Shown here: in pieces, positions 42,407 through 53,619 of the stretch
Numbering within the stretch: the first letter of the stretch is position 1
How the letters are laid out: every line of letters starts with the position of its first letter
Source: Ciborinia camelliae
Taxonomy: Eukaryota; Ascomycota; Leotiomycetes; Helotiales; Sclerotiniaceae
DNA length: 64,000 nucleotides
NCBI GenBank assembly: GCA_025890175.1
Contig: JANPYM010000012.1
Span: 2,024,677 to 2,088,676 of the forward strand
Direction of reading: 5' to 3'
The notes under the pieces: generated by a model
Told to the model about the DNA's origin: nothing
Database searches by the model: none
The model's input: the letters and a program-made list of their open reading frames with translations, nothing else
Translations under genes and position numbers: made by a program

Positions 42407-43660
42407 GTTCCAGCATCTACAGGAACGGGGGCGAAAAATAGAGGCCTGAAGGAGGAGTGGTATAAAATTGAAAACGCTGTATGGAGGATATTTCAAGGGA
42501 GAAAAAAGCTCTGCATAGATGATTATTATTTTGTTTTTACAACTATTTTTGGTTGATGATACCCAGTAAGACTGCATGGCGTTCTGGTGTTTGATTCTTT
42601 TGTACCAAGAGCCTGCCCCTATATACGGAATACCCACGGGAATATATAGTTTATAGTTTTCATATTGCCTTTATAATGAGAATCAATTTCAAGAAAAAAA
42701 ATCTCAAATGATGTGAATGAATGCCTGCTGAACATTGGATAAAATCTTGAACCCCCATTATCCCCGTATATCAGACATGGGATGATCTTGAAGAATCATT
42801 TTCCTGGGGTACAGTCTCTTCAAGGTACAGTCTAGTCTTACAGAGAATAGGCTGTATCGTGACTGGGAACTGGGATTGTTAATACGGTATCAGAATCTGG
42901 AATCGTGACAATAGTCAAACTTGTCCATCTTCATCTTCAAGAAATCAATCAACTTTTGTTGCATATACAGAACTTGAGCCTGTGGTCTTTATACAATCCA
43001 TTCATGCTATTTTGACTAACCAAATAAATTATCGTCAAACTTTTAGATTTCTTTCGAAATCAATCAAATAATTTTCAATGGAACATCGAAGGATTTTAGC
43101 AAATATGCTATAGCTACTCAGCAGGGGGTCCTCAATGGTACCAGGGAGGCCAAAATGCTACCATTTCTCAGAGCATGGGCTAGCGCCACCACATATACAC
43201 TTGTATATATCTAGACTTCTTTCCGACTAGGCAATTCAAGACGTGACCACTGCGAAAGCGACTACAACAAGCATAGAGATCTCTTGAAAGAATCTATACT
43301 ACTTTGCGACTAGTCAATTCACGACGTAACTATTGAGAGAGCGACTACAACAAGCATAGAGATCTCTTGAAATAATCCAGCCCAGAAGACTTTTATGACG
43401 AAAGATATTTTCGATCCCTGAAATCCTATTCCTCCAATGCGGCAATAGAAACTAACGGCTTCCAGTGCGAATAAAGAGATAATGGACAGCTTATCCAAGA
43501 AAACGACAGATCACGATTTTGGGGATTGATTGATGCTGGCTTCATTCAGTTGAATTGATGGAAACCAAAGGCCGAAACTTTGCTCAGTCAATAGTTCCTT
43601 GCAAGATTTTGATATTCACCTTAAGAGTGACATTTAATACTTCAACGGGGAACACCACCA
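42407..43660. other. Intergenic, 1.25 kb, with an 83-bp tandem duplication
   Basis: No gene. Two diverged copies of an 83-bp unit lie at 43225-43307 and from 43308 to about 43380, both ending with the identical stretch GCATAGAGATCTCTTGAAA. Confidence 0.55.
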
Positions 43661-46100
43661 TTGATACATACTAGCCAATGCGACGAACAGAATAATGCTC
43701 GTTCCAACCTTCCTTCGACCGGGTCGGCACTAGCCTCAATCAAGCATGATGCCATCCGCAACAGGAATGCTCATAATGGGGTAGTCTCTAGCGATCGTGG
43801 TATCATTGACGATGTATCCAATACTGGGTTTGACTGGATTGAGTCGATAGCTTCTCAGCCCCAATCGGCAGGGGACGAAGTCAGCGCCATAGAGAAATCC
43901 TTCTAGTCATACTTCGCCAGAGAACGGAGACAGCTTCAAAGATACTAGTTATGCAGATAGCATCGCGAAGAGACCCTATCGATACTTCCTCGGGAGAAAA
44001 GCACCGATATTCACACTGTCGCAAAAGCCGAAGACCAAGGACCACCACATACCTGACTCGAGGCACAAGATAACAACACCAAAAAAGTAAGGACGACGAA
44101 CGAGCAAGTCATACGTGGGTTCAATTTACAATTTTCTGAAGATGGGACCTGGAGCTTCCAAATCCATCTAAACATCTGCCATTGACATGAGACCCCTCAG
44201 CCCGCGAAACTATTGAGTCCCCAAGATAAAAGGAATCTTCCGTCATGGCCCCTGATGGTTATACCGCCAAGATTTCGCAGACTGGCAATATCAAGACTAC
44301 TGGACAAGGACGCGATAAAGTCTGGTGCAGACTTGGTGAAAGACGATCAGAGAAATCATGGGGCACTTCGCCTTGAAGTTCTGCCTCCTGGGGTCCATAG
44401 GAATAGCCACCCAGAGAAGGCAGTCTTTTACTTTCCCAATAACTCGGTGTGCACTGCGAGTCAGCATAACTTGAGCAACAACGGCCTTGCGACTCCAACT
44501 GGCCAGCTAATCAACCTTCCTGCATTATACGTATGTACTCTATCGTTCGCAAAATAACTGGAGGGCCCCAGCCATCAACCAGAACTCAACGGATTGATTC
44601 AAAAGCCCAGTTTGCACTCCAAATCGTTTCCGATGGAAGAATACTTCTCAAATTTAAGATCTTATCAGGCAGGCGCCTTACCCCCCATTAGCAAGCTAGA
44701 TCGATGGTTTTATTCCGGGTAATCCGATTTGTGTAAGTAATCGAGGTTTCGATCCTTGTCCATGCACTATGAATCATCAAGCCCCCAATTTGCTTAAAAT
44801 TTGCCAGGAACCACCCCAAGTTACTGTAGGAGAGGGCGAGGAGGGCGAGGAGAGCGGGGGGTGGGCGGGTAGTTCCTTTAACAGTATGCCACTCTACAAT
44901 ATATCACTATTATATATGGCGGGACCTTATACTGGTGGCATTAAACAGACTGGGTTTCCGAAGGCCGAAGGTCGTCTCTACTCCAGGCACAGACAAGTTT
45001 AAGATACAGCACATGATTTCACGACTGGCACCGAAACCGGACAGCAATAAATCCTTATGAGATGGGAATCCTCGGTTACATCTGGTGAGAAGGAAAGCCA
45101 ACTTAATGGTGTTGTCGCGGCTTTGGAGAAGAAAGGCCCAAGTAAAAGTCAGAACCCTTCTATATATAGCTACCGAATGTCGCACATACAGACAATGTAT
45201 GACTCGAGGGGAAATCAAGAAAATTCGACCTGATACCGAAAGCGTGTATGCTTCATCAAGGTGGGGAAGAATGTTGAGGAGGACAGCAAGCCTCCTCGCT
45301 GACAACTTTGAATCTTCTGAGGATTAATGAATCCTATGATGCAAAGTCCGACATGTAATATTTTTATATCAATTTTCATGATCTAAAGGAGCTGAACATG
45401 TAGGCTTCCAGAGGTCTTATGGTCTACCAACTCTATTATGAGCTTCGTGCAGACTGATGTCTTCTACACTTCGTCGTAGCCCCAATCAAAAGGAGTTCGC
45501 ACCAACAACTATTACCAGGAAAGACCTGGGGATTCTTGAAGAGGCAAAAAACCCAAGACAAATGGAAACGGGTAGCGGTCGGACTACTGCCGATACAATG
45601 AAAAACGGGGAGGAACCGTGTCTTATCTGGCGCATGAAATGGGCAGGGATTGAAGACAATTAGTATCGAAGTTTTGGTGGACATGGCCAACAGCTCTTCG
45701 AGGTAGAAAAGTAACAAAATCCCGGCCAATAATGGTCTTGATGCTCTGAGAATATCAGGCAAAGACTGTGAGTAAACCCATCAAAGTTCTTGATATTGGG
45801 GCCAAGTAACATAAGATGACTATCCATTTCAGACTTTGAGCATCCACCTGTGCAGAATGGAGGATTCAATAAACTTGTGCAAGGATACTGTAAGCCATCA
45901 TCTAGTTGGATACAATAAAGGATCCGGCTATGGACATGGGCGAAGTAAACAAGTGGTAGCTCACGCCCATATGGGGAGGCTATACCAAGTGGGCAAGCAC
46001 CGTTACCGACCAAGCTGATACATCGGTCCGCGAAAGTTCAAAGACTTGATCAGCTCCCGAAGTTGGCAAAATCGAAGCCAGTGAAGCGATGGCTACTCGG
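43661..46100 (+). pseudogene. Decayed coding sequence of unknown origin
   Basis: Coding-like stretches in the same plus frame, 43661-43906 and 44213-44557, are separated by stop codons. Further coding-like pieces appear in other frames at 45085-45327 and 45457-45663. None shows a motif I can name, and no intron set links them. Composition differs from the neighbouring intergenic DNA, being less A/T-rich. It could be one or more RIP-damaged genes or a transposon remnant. Confidence 0.3.
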
Positions 46101-46453
46101 TTGACATCGGCGGGACTGAAGAAACAGTCCATATAGATGGGATAGGGCGGTTGTAAGTCTGAAGGACAAAAAGGTCCAGTGTTTTGAAGACTTTGATATC
46201 GTATTGTGAACTTTGGGTTGAGAGGAGAAAACCGTCAGGATGAACTTTTGTCGCTATGATTTGTTGGAGTGCCCGCGGTCGATTATACCCGCCGAGAGTG
46301 CATGGCATTTTGGTGTCTGAGTATTGAGAGTCCGCGATGAGGAAGAGTTACCAAACGACACGAAATAATGTCTTGTGGAAACCACTGCCCATTTCACAGC
46401 GGGCCGCCGGGTCTATAACAGTCAGTCAGTTTCTTGCCTCTTATAACGAAAAA

Positions 46454-46498
46454 AAAGGCGGCATCAACCTTGCATAATGCAAGGTTGATGCCGCCTTT
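46454..46498. repeat. Perfect 45-nt palindrome (22-nt arms, 1-nt centre)
   Basis: Left arm 46454-46475 begins AAAGGCGGCATCAACC and ends CTTGCAT; a single A at 46476 follows; the right arm 46477-46498 is its exact reverse complement. It stands in a degenerate region without a clear gene. As RNA it would form a 22-bp hairpin with practically no loop. Confidence 0.95.
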
Positions 46499-47373
46499 GA
46501 AACATTGTTCAGGGCGAATCGCCTTCCTCTCTCGAGAATCACTGATATGAAACCAGACAGTCAGTAGTCACCGTGTCTCGAAATATATTCCAAACATTTT
46601 CATTGTTTCGAAATATGCCGCCTGGCAGAAACTTCTAAGCACTGTGTCTTCTGGTCCCCGGAATTCTATCGCCACCTTCATCAACTTCCCCGATGCCTTA
46701 ATTGCCCCCGATTGCCACTGTCTCTGTTTTACTCTTGCCGATGATATGCCATGGCATGATTGCGAAGCATACGCATTCACATAAGCATTATGGCTGGGCA
46801 AGTCAGATATTTCTTCCAGAGACAACTGGTGGTGATCAGTGGGTTTCTTCAGACTCCTGCTCTACATCCCAACCACTAGATGGTTGACATCAATGTTCAA
46901 GCCGAAATTTCCTGGAAGCCCACAACTCCAACGATCACCCCATGTCTTTCTTAATATACACTTCCTTTTTGTATGCACCTCTCTCGTGTTTGTCTCTTCT
47001 TGTCTCTCAAACAACACCTTGCCCGTCTCAATAATGACGCCTTGGAAATTACCTGTATCCAACCTATCACTGCCGACCCTTGCTTTTAGTCTTGTGTTCA
47101 GCCTTGCGGCATCTTCTGTATGCTTCAGAAATCCCGCCCCAGTCCGCGACATTATACATTAGTATGTTTCGGAGACCTTTGTTTTTTTTATTCGTAATCG
47201 TAATCGAAAGGTTCCACATTGTTTCCATGTGCCGGTTACCATTTAATGGTGTGTTGGGGCGGCTGTAATTATATAGGAAGTCATCGCGCGACCTTCGGTG
47301 GAGGTATTTTTGTCAAGGACAAACGGAGTTATGAGCATGGATCTAAAGACAAAAAGGATTTAATGTTAGTACG

Positions 47374-47396
47374 TTGGGTTTAGGGTTAGGGTTTTC
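47374..47396 (+). repeat. Short telomere-like tract
   Basis: Reads GGGTTTAGGGTTAGGG followed by TTTT: two TTAGGG-type units within an otherwise unique sequence. Confidence 0.6.
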
Positions 47397-47500
47397 TTAT
47401 CATCACCTTAAGGAGTGACGGGGCATTTGAATATAATAATCCTGGAGGTAGAAGTATTCTGGTAGTTTGGGTCTTGGCTGATAAGATAAGGCCCTAAGCT

Positions 47501-47550
47501 TAGCGATCACCGATCACCGCTCACCGATCACCGCTCACCGCTCACCGCTT
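47501..47550. repeat. Tandem repeat of CGATCAC / CGCTCAC
   Basis: Seven alternating units of a 7-nt motif, ATCACCG or CTCACCG, in direct succession. Confidence 0.8.
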
Positions 47551-47663
47551 CCTCTTACAGTCGAGGAGAATCCGATTTCCCTTGTAAATATGGCATTATT
47601 CCGAACTTTCATTTCAAAGTTGTTGGGACTATGGTTTGTGGTTCTTGGGTTGTTAGTTTTTGG

Positions 47664-47785
47664 GGGTTCTAGGGTTCTGAGGGTTCTGGGGTTCTGAGGG
47701 TTCTGGGGTTCTGAGGGTTCTCGGGGTTCTGAGGGTTCTCGGGGTTCTGAGGGTTCTCGGGGTTCTCGGGGCTCTGGGGCCTCTA
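47664..47785. repeat. GGTTCT minisatellite
   Basis: About 120 bp built from GGGTTCTGA, GGGTTCTGGG and GGGTTCTCGG words. The minus-strand reading gives a Pro/Arg/Glu/Ser repeat, which I treat as a by-product of the repeat. Confidence 0.8.
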
Positions 47786-48400
47786 AGGTTAAGGGTTTGA
47801 GCCTACTAAGTACCGATCGATCTCTTTGCCATTTCCTTCGATCTAGCTTTTGTCCATGTCCTTTCAATTTATTGCTTTTTCCGCGAGTATAGTAGCTGAA
47901 ATCCATACTTCTGTCGTGTTTCGTGTTTGTATTAGATCAGGCTACTGGTGATTTTCAATCTCCTTGTGATGGCCTATATGTTGGCGTTCTAGTTCATCTA
48001 CCCTTTTGTTCAGTCAGCAATATTCTTTAAACATACTATAGGTTTTGAAACCTCATGGAGAACTCTGTTTGATGAAGAAACTAGTGTTTATGTTCTGTTT
48101 GTTGGGAGGGGGATAGTGTAAAGGTTACCTTTTTGCCCCATCTTTAAACAGTGCTTTGAATCATCGCCTAGGTACCTAGTCAGAATAGCATCCCCATTTC
48201 TGTCAGCAGCCGAACTAATACTCTACGGACAAATACTCCACTGTATAGTGAGCTAACAGTATGGCTTAAACGGAGCTCGTTAGCGCCATGAATGTTATTG
48301 TGAAGTTGGTAAAAGATTTAATTTTTTAGTCGGAGTTCTTGGTTCAAAGCCTTTTACATTAATTCTCCGCATGCTACGTACGGCTTATTTTCTGCTCAAT

Positions 48401-48640
48401 GTAAACAAAAGGTAAACAAAGGGTAAACAAAAGGCAAATATGACGGATCTCGAAAGGTAAACAGAAGGCAGTATATACTTGGAATATTGGAGTATCTCAA
48501 AAGGTCTGATTGAGGATGCTATATACGGTGTACGGTGTACGTACTTGGTGTAAACAAACGGTAAACAAGAAGTACACGAAAGTTAGGTAGTATGTACTTG
48601 GAATATGAGGATCTCGAAAGGTCTTATTATAATTGAAGCA
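48401..48640. repeat. Diverged tandem duplication rich in GTAAACAAA
   Basis: GTAAACA words occur at 48401, 48412, 48423, 48457, 48550 and 48561. The blocks AGTATATACTTGGAATAT (about 48471) and AGTATGTACTTGGAATAT (about 48590), each followed by ATCTC(A/G)AAAGGTCT, show a duplicated unit of about 120 bp. Confidence 0.65.
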
Positions 48641-49649
48641 GTAGTATCTATGGCGCGTATCAAATATCTTCGGACAAGAAATACGGCTTTTCTGATAGTG
48701 CCGTGAGCAGCATTGGTTTGAAAGGTATCTTGGAGACTTATATAGGGATCGGGACAGTCGTTACATTGGCTAGGTAACCAAATCAACATTTCATATTATA
48801 TGGTTGTATTGATATGCATTTACTTGTCTTCAACTTACCCTCTCTGAACACAGATTCTTCATGAATAAACAAGAAAAAAGCACAAGAAAAGGGTCACAAG
48901 CGAGGAAATAATTGAATATGCTTTAGACAGTGCTAAAGGAAGGGAATGACAAAGAACATGGTAAGATTACGTACGTATCTGATTGTCATTATCATTTTTC
49001 ATCCAATAGTTTCATCCAAACTAGGCGGCCTGACGAAATAGAAGGCATCCACCTCCGTAGCGGATTGAATAATAAGCGAAAAAATATTAGGTCATTAGAT
49101 TCCTCTTCAGGCAAATAGATCAGGGCTAAAATTAGAACAGGTTAATATCCGATGAAGAGATCATTTTTTACAATCTGGAAGTCCACCTCATATAGAGATA
49201 AAAGAAATACAAACAGGTCAATCAGTGTGTTTTCAGCTTTCGGCAATCTTCCACCCGTAACAGAATCATGATCGTGCGGGGAAAACACCTGCCATCATCC
49301 AGAAAATCCATTTCGTGATTACTAAGCTTTGCAAACTTCTAGCTTCCAAATATCCTCACTTATTTGCACGCTCAGCTATGGTATCCCTTCTTCAATCAAT
49401 CAAGATACTGGGTATAGTAACTGTTTTAAATTATGGGTAGAATGGTCGCATGTAACTCGGAGCATTTCAAGAAATTGAGAAGAAAGATTTGGTGGGATCA
49501 ATAACATCTGTTGTCAAGGATATAAGGAGTTTCCTTCAACCTGCTGCTTTCCATGAGTTCTTTCTTTCTCGTTTATCTGCACTCTTTCCTCCATTCATGT
49601 CTCACCTCTTCGCCTTCAAATTTTAGCCTTTTTGTACCATATCAATAAG

Positions 49650-51580
49650 ATGAATGACGAAAGTAAAAGCGAAGTGGATATTTCGTTGATCAAGTGGCAA
49701 CTGGAGACTTTATCATTGAGAGCGGAATAACTATTCATCATAGAATAAAGCCAGATCTAGAGGTACATTCTAGCTTGGACCCAAATCAATAAACCGTGAC
49801 CTACTCACGCATCGCTTTCTTCGGAGATATCTCGACGTTGTTCCAATGATGACATTCTCAGCGATGTTTCAATACTTATGGGAACCAATGACTACAACTC
49901 CCAGGACTCTATAATGGCGAATCTGTTGTCATTTTATATGGTTTGGTGGTATCTATCATTGGGAATATTGCCACAGCCTCTTCCTTTACAGAGCTAAGTT
50001 CCCTATATTAAGGGCCATACTTCCCTCTGTCATGTTTGAGAATACTGATATAACTTTGCACTCCGGTTGCAGGATCATAGTATCACTGGGCTTCTGAGTT
50101 GGCTTCTGTAGCGCGACGAATGTTATCTTTGTTGAAAGGTCAGTACCATTTGATAGTATGATGCGCCGCACAAAAAAGCGCTAACCGATTTCAGGCTGGC
50201 CAACAGTATGATTTATGTTTCTCGGTACAACTCAATCTCCATTCTCACAATATCTCCAGATATACGCGGATCATTCGATGCGCAACAACCCCCTTCCTAG
50301 TTGAAACCAAAATGCAAGGCCTGATTATATTTAATCACGAGAACTATATACCGGAATGCTGACACGAAACTCTTCTTTTCTCGGTCATCATGTTCATACC
50401 CTTCATCACCAATATATGCTCGGCGAATATTAAGATCTATTGAGTGATAGAAGGCTTCTGAATAAAGCTTCCCATTGTATCGTCCTCAAAAAAGTTCTAT
50501 TCCTTGGACAATGGAATACTTCCGACTTCGTTTAGACGAAGTTTGTAGCCGAGTTCAGTAGATGGGAAAAAAAGTTTATTCCCGGATTAGTTGGTCGACT
50601 CGGTGTAATTTTCCCTCGGGGGATTGTGCTGCGTGCCTACGATGCGGAGTTTACCAGAAAATAATCATAATAACATTCCCAATGGACAGGATATGACGGT
50701 CAGACGGTGGACACCAAATGTCTGAAGAGGCTAGACGAGCATCCGGAAATGTTACAGCTGCCATCCTACTGGATATTTCTATCAACAGTATGCTTGCATT
50801 TGGCTTATTCATTGGCGTGATTTATAGTATGGGACCTCTGGAGAACGCCACAGAATCACCTGCCGGGTATCCCATCATTGATATATCATCGAGCTACATA
50901 ATTAATCAAAAGCAGTAACCAATACCCTAGCGAGTGCTGGCATTATCATTGGCTTTTATGCTCTCTTCATTATGTTGGCGAGCGTGACAAGGTTGATTTG
51001 GGCTTTTGCTAGAAATAATGGGTTGTCATTTTCAGAATTCTTTGCAGAGGTGCGTCGATTCTGTATAGATGAGTTCAGCTCTCTTAACATATGATCAAAT
51101 ACTTTTTTCGTCAGCTAACATTGGCTATTCACTCCAGATCTCCTCCACCCACAAAATTCCTACTCGAGCCCTTTACCTCACTACAGAAATCGACCGTCCT
51201 TTGTTCCTCATCAATATCGCTTATACTGCCACCTTCTACGCAACAATCTATCTCTCAACCCTTTCAGCCTACAGCTCCCCCATTATACCGCTTGTCACCC
51301 GTCGCTTTTCCACTAAATCTACTACTCGGCCCTTCAAGATTGTACCACGGTTCAACCTACTTTTACTTTCCAGTCACAATCAAAAACTTGCAGTTTTGAG
51401 TCATCAGAAAATTAAGGGCTTTAACCTTTCTCGCTACCATTGGGCCCTCATCATACCAGGTTTGAGTGCCCGCCATTCTTTTCATTTCCGGATACTTTGT
51501 ATTCAACTACAAAACCGAACCATCAAAGATACAACTTTCTCATCCACACTTCAAATCCCTGCCATCAAACACAAACTTCA
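49650..51580 (+). pseudogene. APC-superfamily amino-acid / GABA permease pseudogene
   Basis: Pieces of a fungal permease of the GABA/choline type appear in order on the plus strand. They are NGESVVILYGLVVSIIGN (49913 onward, stop near 50010); YHWASELASVARRMLSLLK right after a TAG at 50078 (normally a codon for Gln), with an intron and GWPT following; QGLIIFNHENYIPEC then TGA at 50360 in place of the expected Trp; MSEEARRASGNVTAAILLD (50718-50918); VTRLIWAFARNNGLSFSEFF (to about 51060); and KIPTRALYLTTEIDRPLFLI (from about 51150). Several stops and frame changes make a working protein impossible. Family members carry amino acids, GABA or choline across the plasma membrane. The lesions are of the CAG-to-TAG and TGG-to-TGA kind expected from RIP. 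Confidence 0.8.
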
Positions 51581-51688
51581 ATAACCGCTCAAACCTTTAA
51601 CTAAATTTACGACATTAACGACTAAAGTTTTCGCTCATCATTGCATTAAGCGCTTAGTCGACAGTTTATCTAGTCCTCCAGTTACAAC

Positions 51689-52306
51689 ATGCATTTCTCA
51701 CACATCGCGTCCATGGTCGCTATTATGTGTGCCCTATCTCTCTCATATTCCTTCGCCATTGATCGATCCGGAATTTCTCGAGATATTCATAGCAAGAGCG
51801 TACTTCAGCCACGAAATGGTAAAAGCTTCTTCAACTCAAAACTTCAAGATTGCTTTTATTGCCAACATTCGAAAATAGACGATGGTTTTTGCGTGATGGG
51901 ATACCTACTTAATATCGACCCCAAGAAAAGCAAGAAAAACAAAACCCCTGTGGAAGTTGGAACATTTTTGCCTGACTGCGGATCTGATTACGTCCTCAAC
52001 CATGATGATGCGACGAAATATTATGGCCTTAAAGACGAGTTCACGTTCCCCACGATAGCTCCATATGCTAAGGCAATCTCGAATGCTCAGAATTACACTC
52101 TTAGAATCCAAGCATACGGCGAGTTGAAAGGGCCGGCAAGGGCTCCTGTTATAGTTATTCAAGGTTGGGAGATAGGGTTAAATTTTACAAATCTAACGAA
52201 GTTGCCATCAGACTTGGCAGCGCCGATAGATGGTAATCTAATCATGTGGGCGGCTAGGTGGCCTTGCTTCGGCTATGAGAATAGTTTCTGGGGTAATAAC
52301 AATTAG
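51689..52306 (+). CDS. Secreted protein, member A of a tandem trio (candidate effector)
   Basis: Single exon, 205 residues, ATG at 51689 (TACAACATGC). Signal peptide at the N terminus (HIASMVAIMCALSLSYSFA). The mature part contains Cys residues in DCFYCQH, GFCVMGYLLN, PDCGSDY and WPCFGY, and NxS/T sites (NYT, NFTNLT). A core pattern shared with the next two genes is visible: C, a hydrophobic strand, a short loop, P(V/L)(E/D)(V/I), then C, and a W-x(4-5)-C near the end. No known domain. Small, secreted, Cys-containing proteins in tandem are typical of effector or antimicrobial families, but function is not shown. Confidence 0.7.
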   Translation: MHFSHIASMVAIMCALSLSYSFAIDRSGISRDIHSKSVLQPRNGKSFFNSKLQDCFYCQHSKIDDGFCVMGYLLNIDPKKSKKNKTPVEVGTFLPDCGSDYVLNHDDATKYYGLKDEFTFPTIAPYAKAISNAQNYTLRIQAYGELKGPARAPVIVIQGWEIGLNFTNLTKLPSDLAAPIDGNLIMWAARWPCFGYENSFWGNNN

Positions 52307-53130
52307 AGGTAAATTTAGCGCATGTCGGAATATGATATTAGTACTGGTTTAAGATATTGATCAAGAACTTCTGAGGGAATATGATAGCAGAGGATGGATT
52401 CGATTTTGTTGGGAGGAAGCTCTCCTAAGATTCTGTTGCAGGGAGCTATGCCTATTACCCAATTATTATTGACAACAATAACATCGTTGCTTTACACAAT
52501 ATCATTTTCTTCTGCTTGTGTATAGACTATATTCAATACGCCTATCACTGTCCATTCTTTCCCAAGGTAAATAAAGATACATATAATACTTGTGAATTTA
52601 GGTGTTGCTTCATCTTGATTCAACCATTATACACAAACTGTTACTTGAAAATTACACTCCCCAACTCAGGTATCTCTTCAGGTGGTGATATTTGAAACAT
52701 TTAGGGAAGAGTCGCAATCAAACCCTGACGATTCCTACTCAACTGGGTCCCAGAAATAAACCGGACAAGGATTTAAGTATAAAATTCCACATCTGCACCT
52801 GGTCTTGTAGTTTGTATCCTACCAAAGACCATGGTGTAGCTCGGGAAATACACTGACTCTTCAACCTCGGCCCTGATACCTAATGTCATGAGATTTCCCC
52901 GGACTACTGTATGACTCTACACATTAATTGTTATCCATGATTAACTCTCGGAAACATGTCGAGTCTTTTTTTTTTAGAATTGTTCTTCCCACTTCCCATC
53001 ACGTTTATCCTCAAACTCTAAAAATTAACACGAAGTCAGAACTTCCATATTTTCTGCATCATACTTCAAACTTCCAATCATCAACAACCTACAACACAAT
53101 CAACCAAACACAATCCAAGCATAATTCATT
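52307..53130. other. Intergenic, 0.8 kb
   Basis: Spacer between secreted-protein genes A and B; AT-rich, no other feature seen. Confidence 0.45.
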
Positions 53131-53619
53131 ATGTACTGTCAATACCTCATCGCCTTGACAATCCTCATAGCTGGCATGTCCCAGCTCACTCTCAGCCTTT
53201 TTATACCAGAGTCCTTTTCACCCTCCACACCATCAAGCCTTGCTCTCAGACAAGAGGGCTACCGCTACTGCGTCTCACAACCAGTAGGAACATGTATCAT
53301 CGCATACATTGTCAACCCCCAAGCAAGCCTCCCTCTTGAAATCCTGCTTATCTCCAACGATTGCGAGATGGCCATGGGCGGTGCAAGAAATCTGGCCAGA
53401 GATGCCAGCCCTGTCGGCATGCAGACAGCTTCCCTCGTCACATCTCCTGTTACGGTATTTACGGTGGAGTACCAGACAGATGATCTGCCCGCAGAGATAA
53501 AGGCAAATGGAACGAATGTAGATTGGACCATGGCAAACAGCACAGTTAGCAGCGGACGGACGATTTGGACCGGAACTTTCTCTTGTCACTTGAAGAAGCC
53601 TCAGCCTGGAGAAGGATGA
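53131..53619 (+). CDS. Secreted protein, member B of the trio
   Basis: Single exon, 162 residues, ATG at 53131. Signal peptide MYCQYLIALTILIAGMSQLT. The mature part has YCVSQPVGTCIIAYIVN, then the shared element PLEILLISNDC, glycosylation sites (NGT, NST), and the end TIWTGTFSCHL. The spacing of the Cys, PLEI and terminal Trp/Cys elements follows the neighbouring genes A and C, although overall identity is low. No enzyme motif. A Pro/Gly-rich tail closes the protein. Confidence 0.7.
   Translation: MYCQYLIALTILIAGMSQLTLSLFIPESFSPSTPSSLALRQEGYRYCVSQPVGTCIIAYIVNPQASLPLEILLISNDCEMAMGGARNLARDASPVGMQTASLVTSPVTVFTVEYQTDDLPAEIKANGTNVDWTMANSTVSSGRTIWTGTFSCHLKKPQPGEG

Larger units (their letters stand above)
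46101..49649. other. Gene-poor, repeat-bearing region, 3.5 kb
   Basis: Contains the palindrome, a telomere-like tract, two minisatellites and a GTAAACAAA cluster (listed separately). Short minus-strand frames at 46093-46308 and 46568-46825 look vaguely protein-like but lack motifs and splice support. No gene is called. Confidence 0.45.

Noticed and set aside
47535..47906. Minus-strand ORF with Glu-Pro-Arg-Glu-Pro-Ser repeats
   Set aside because: The repeat comes from the GGTTCT minisatellite; no start context, domain or splice support.
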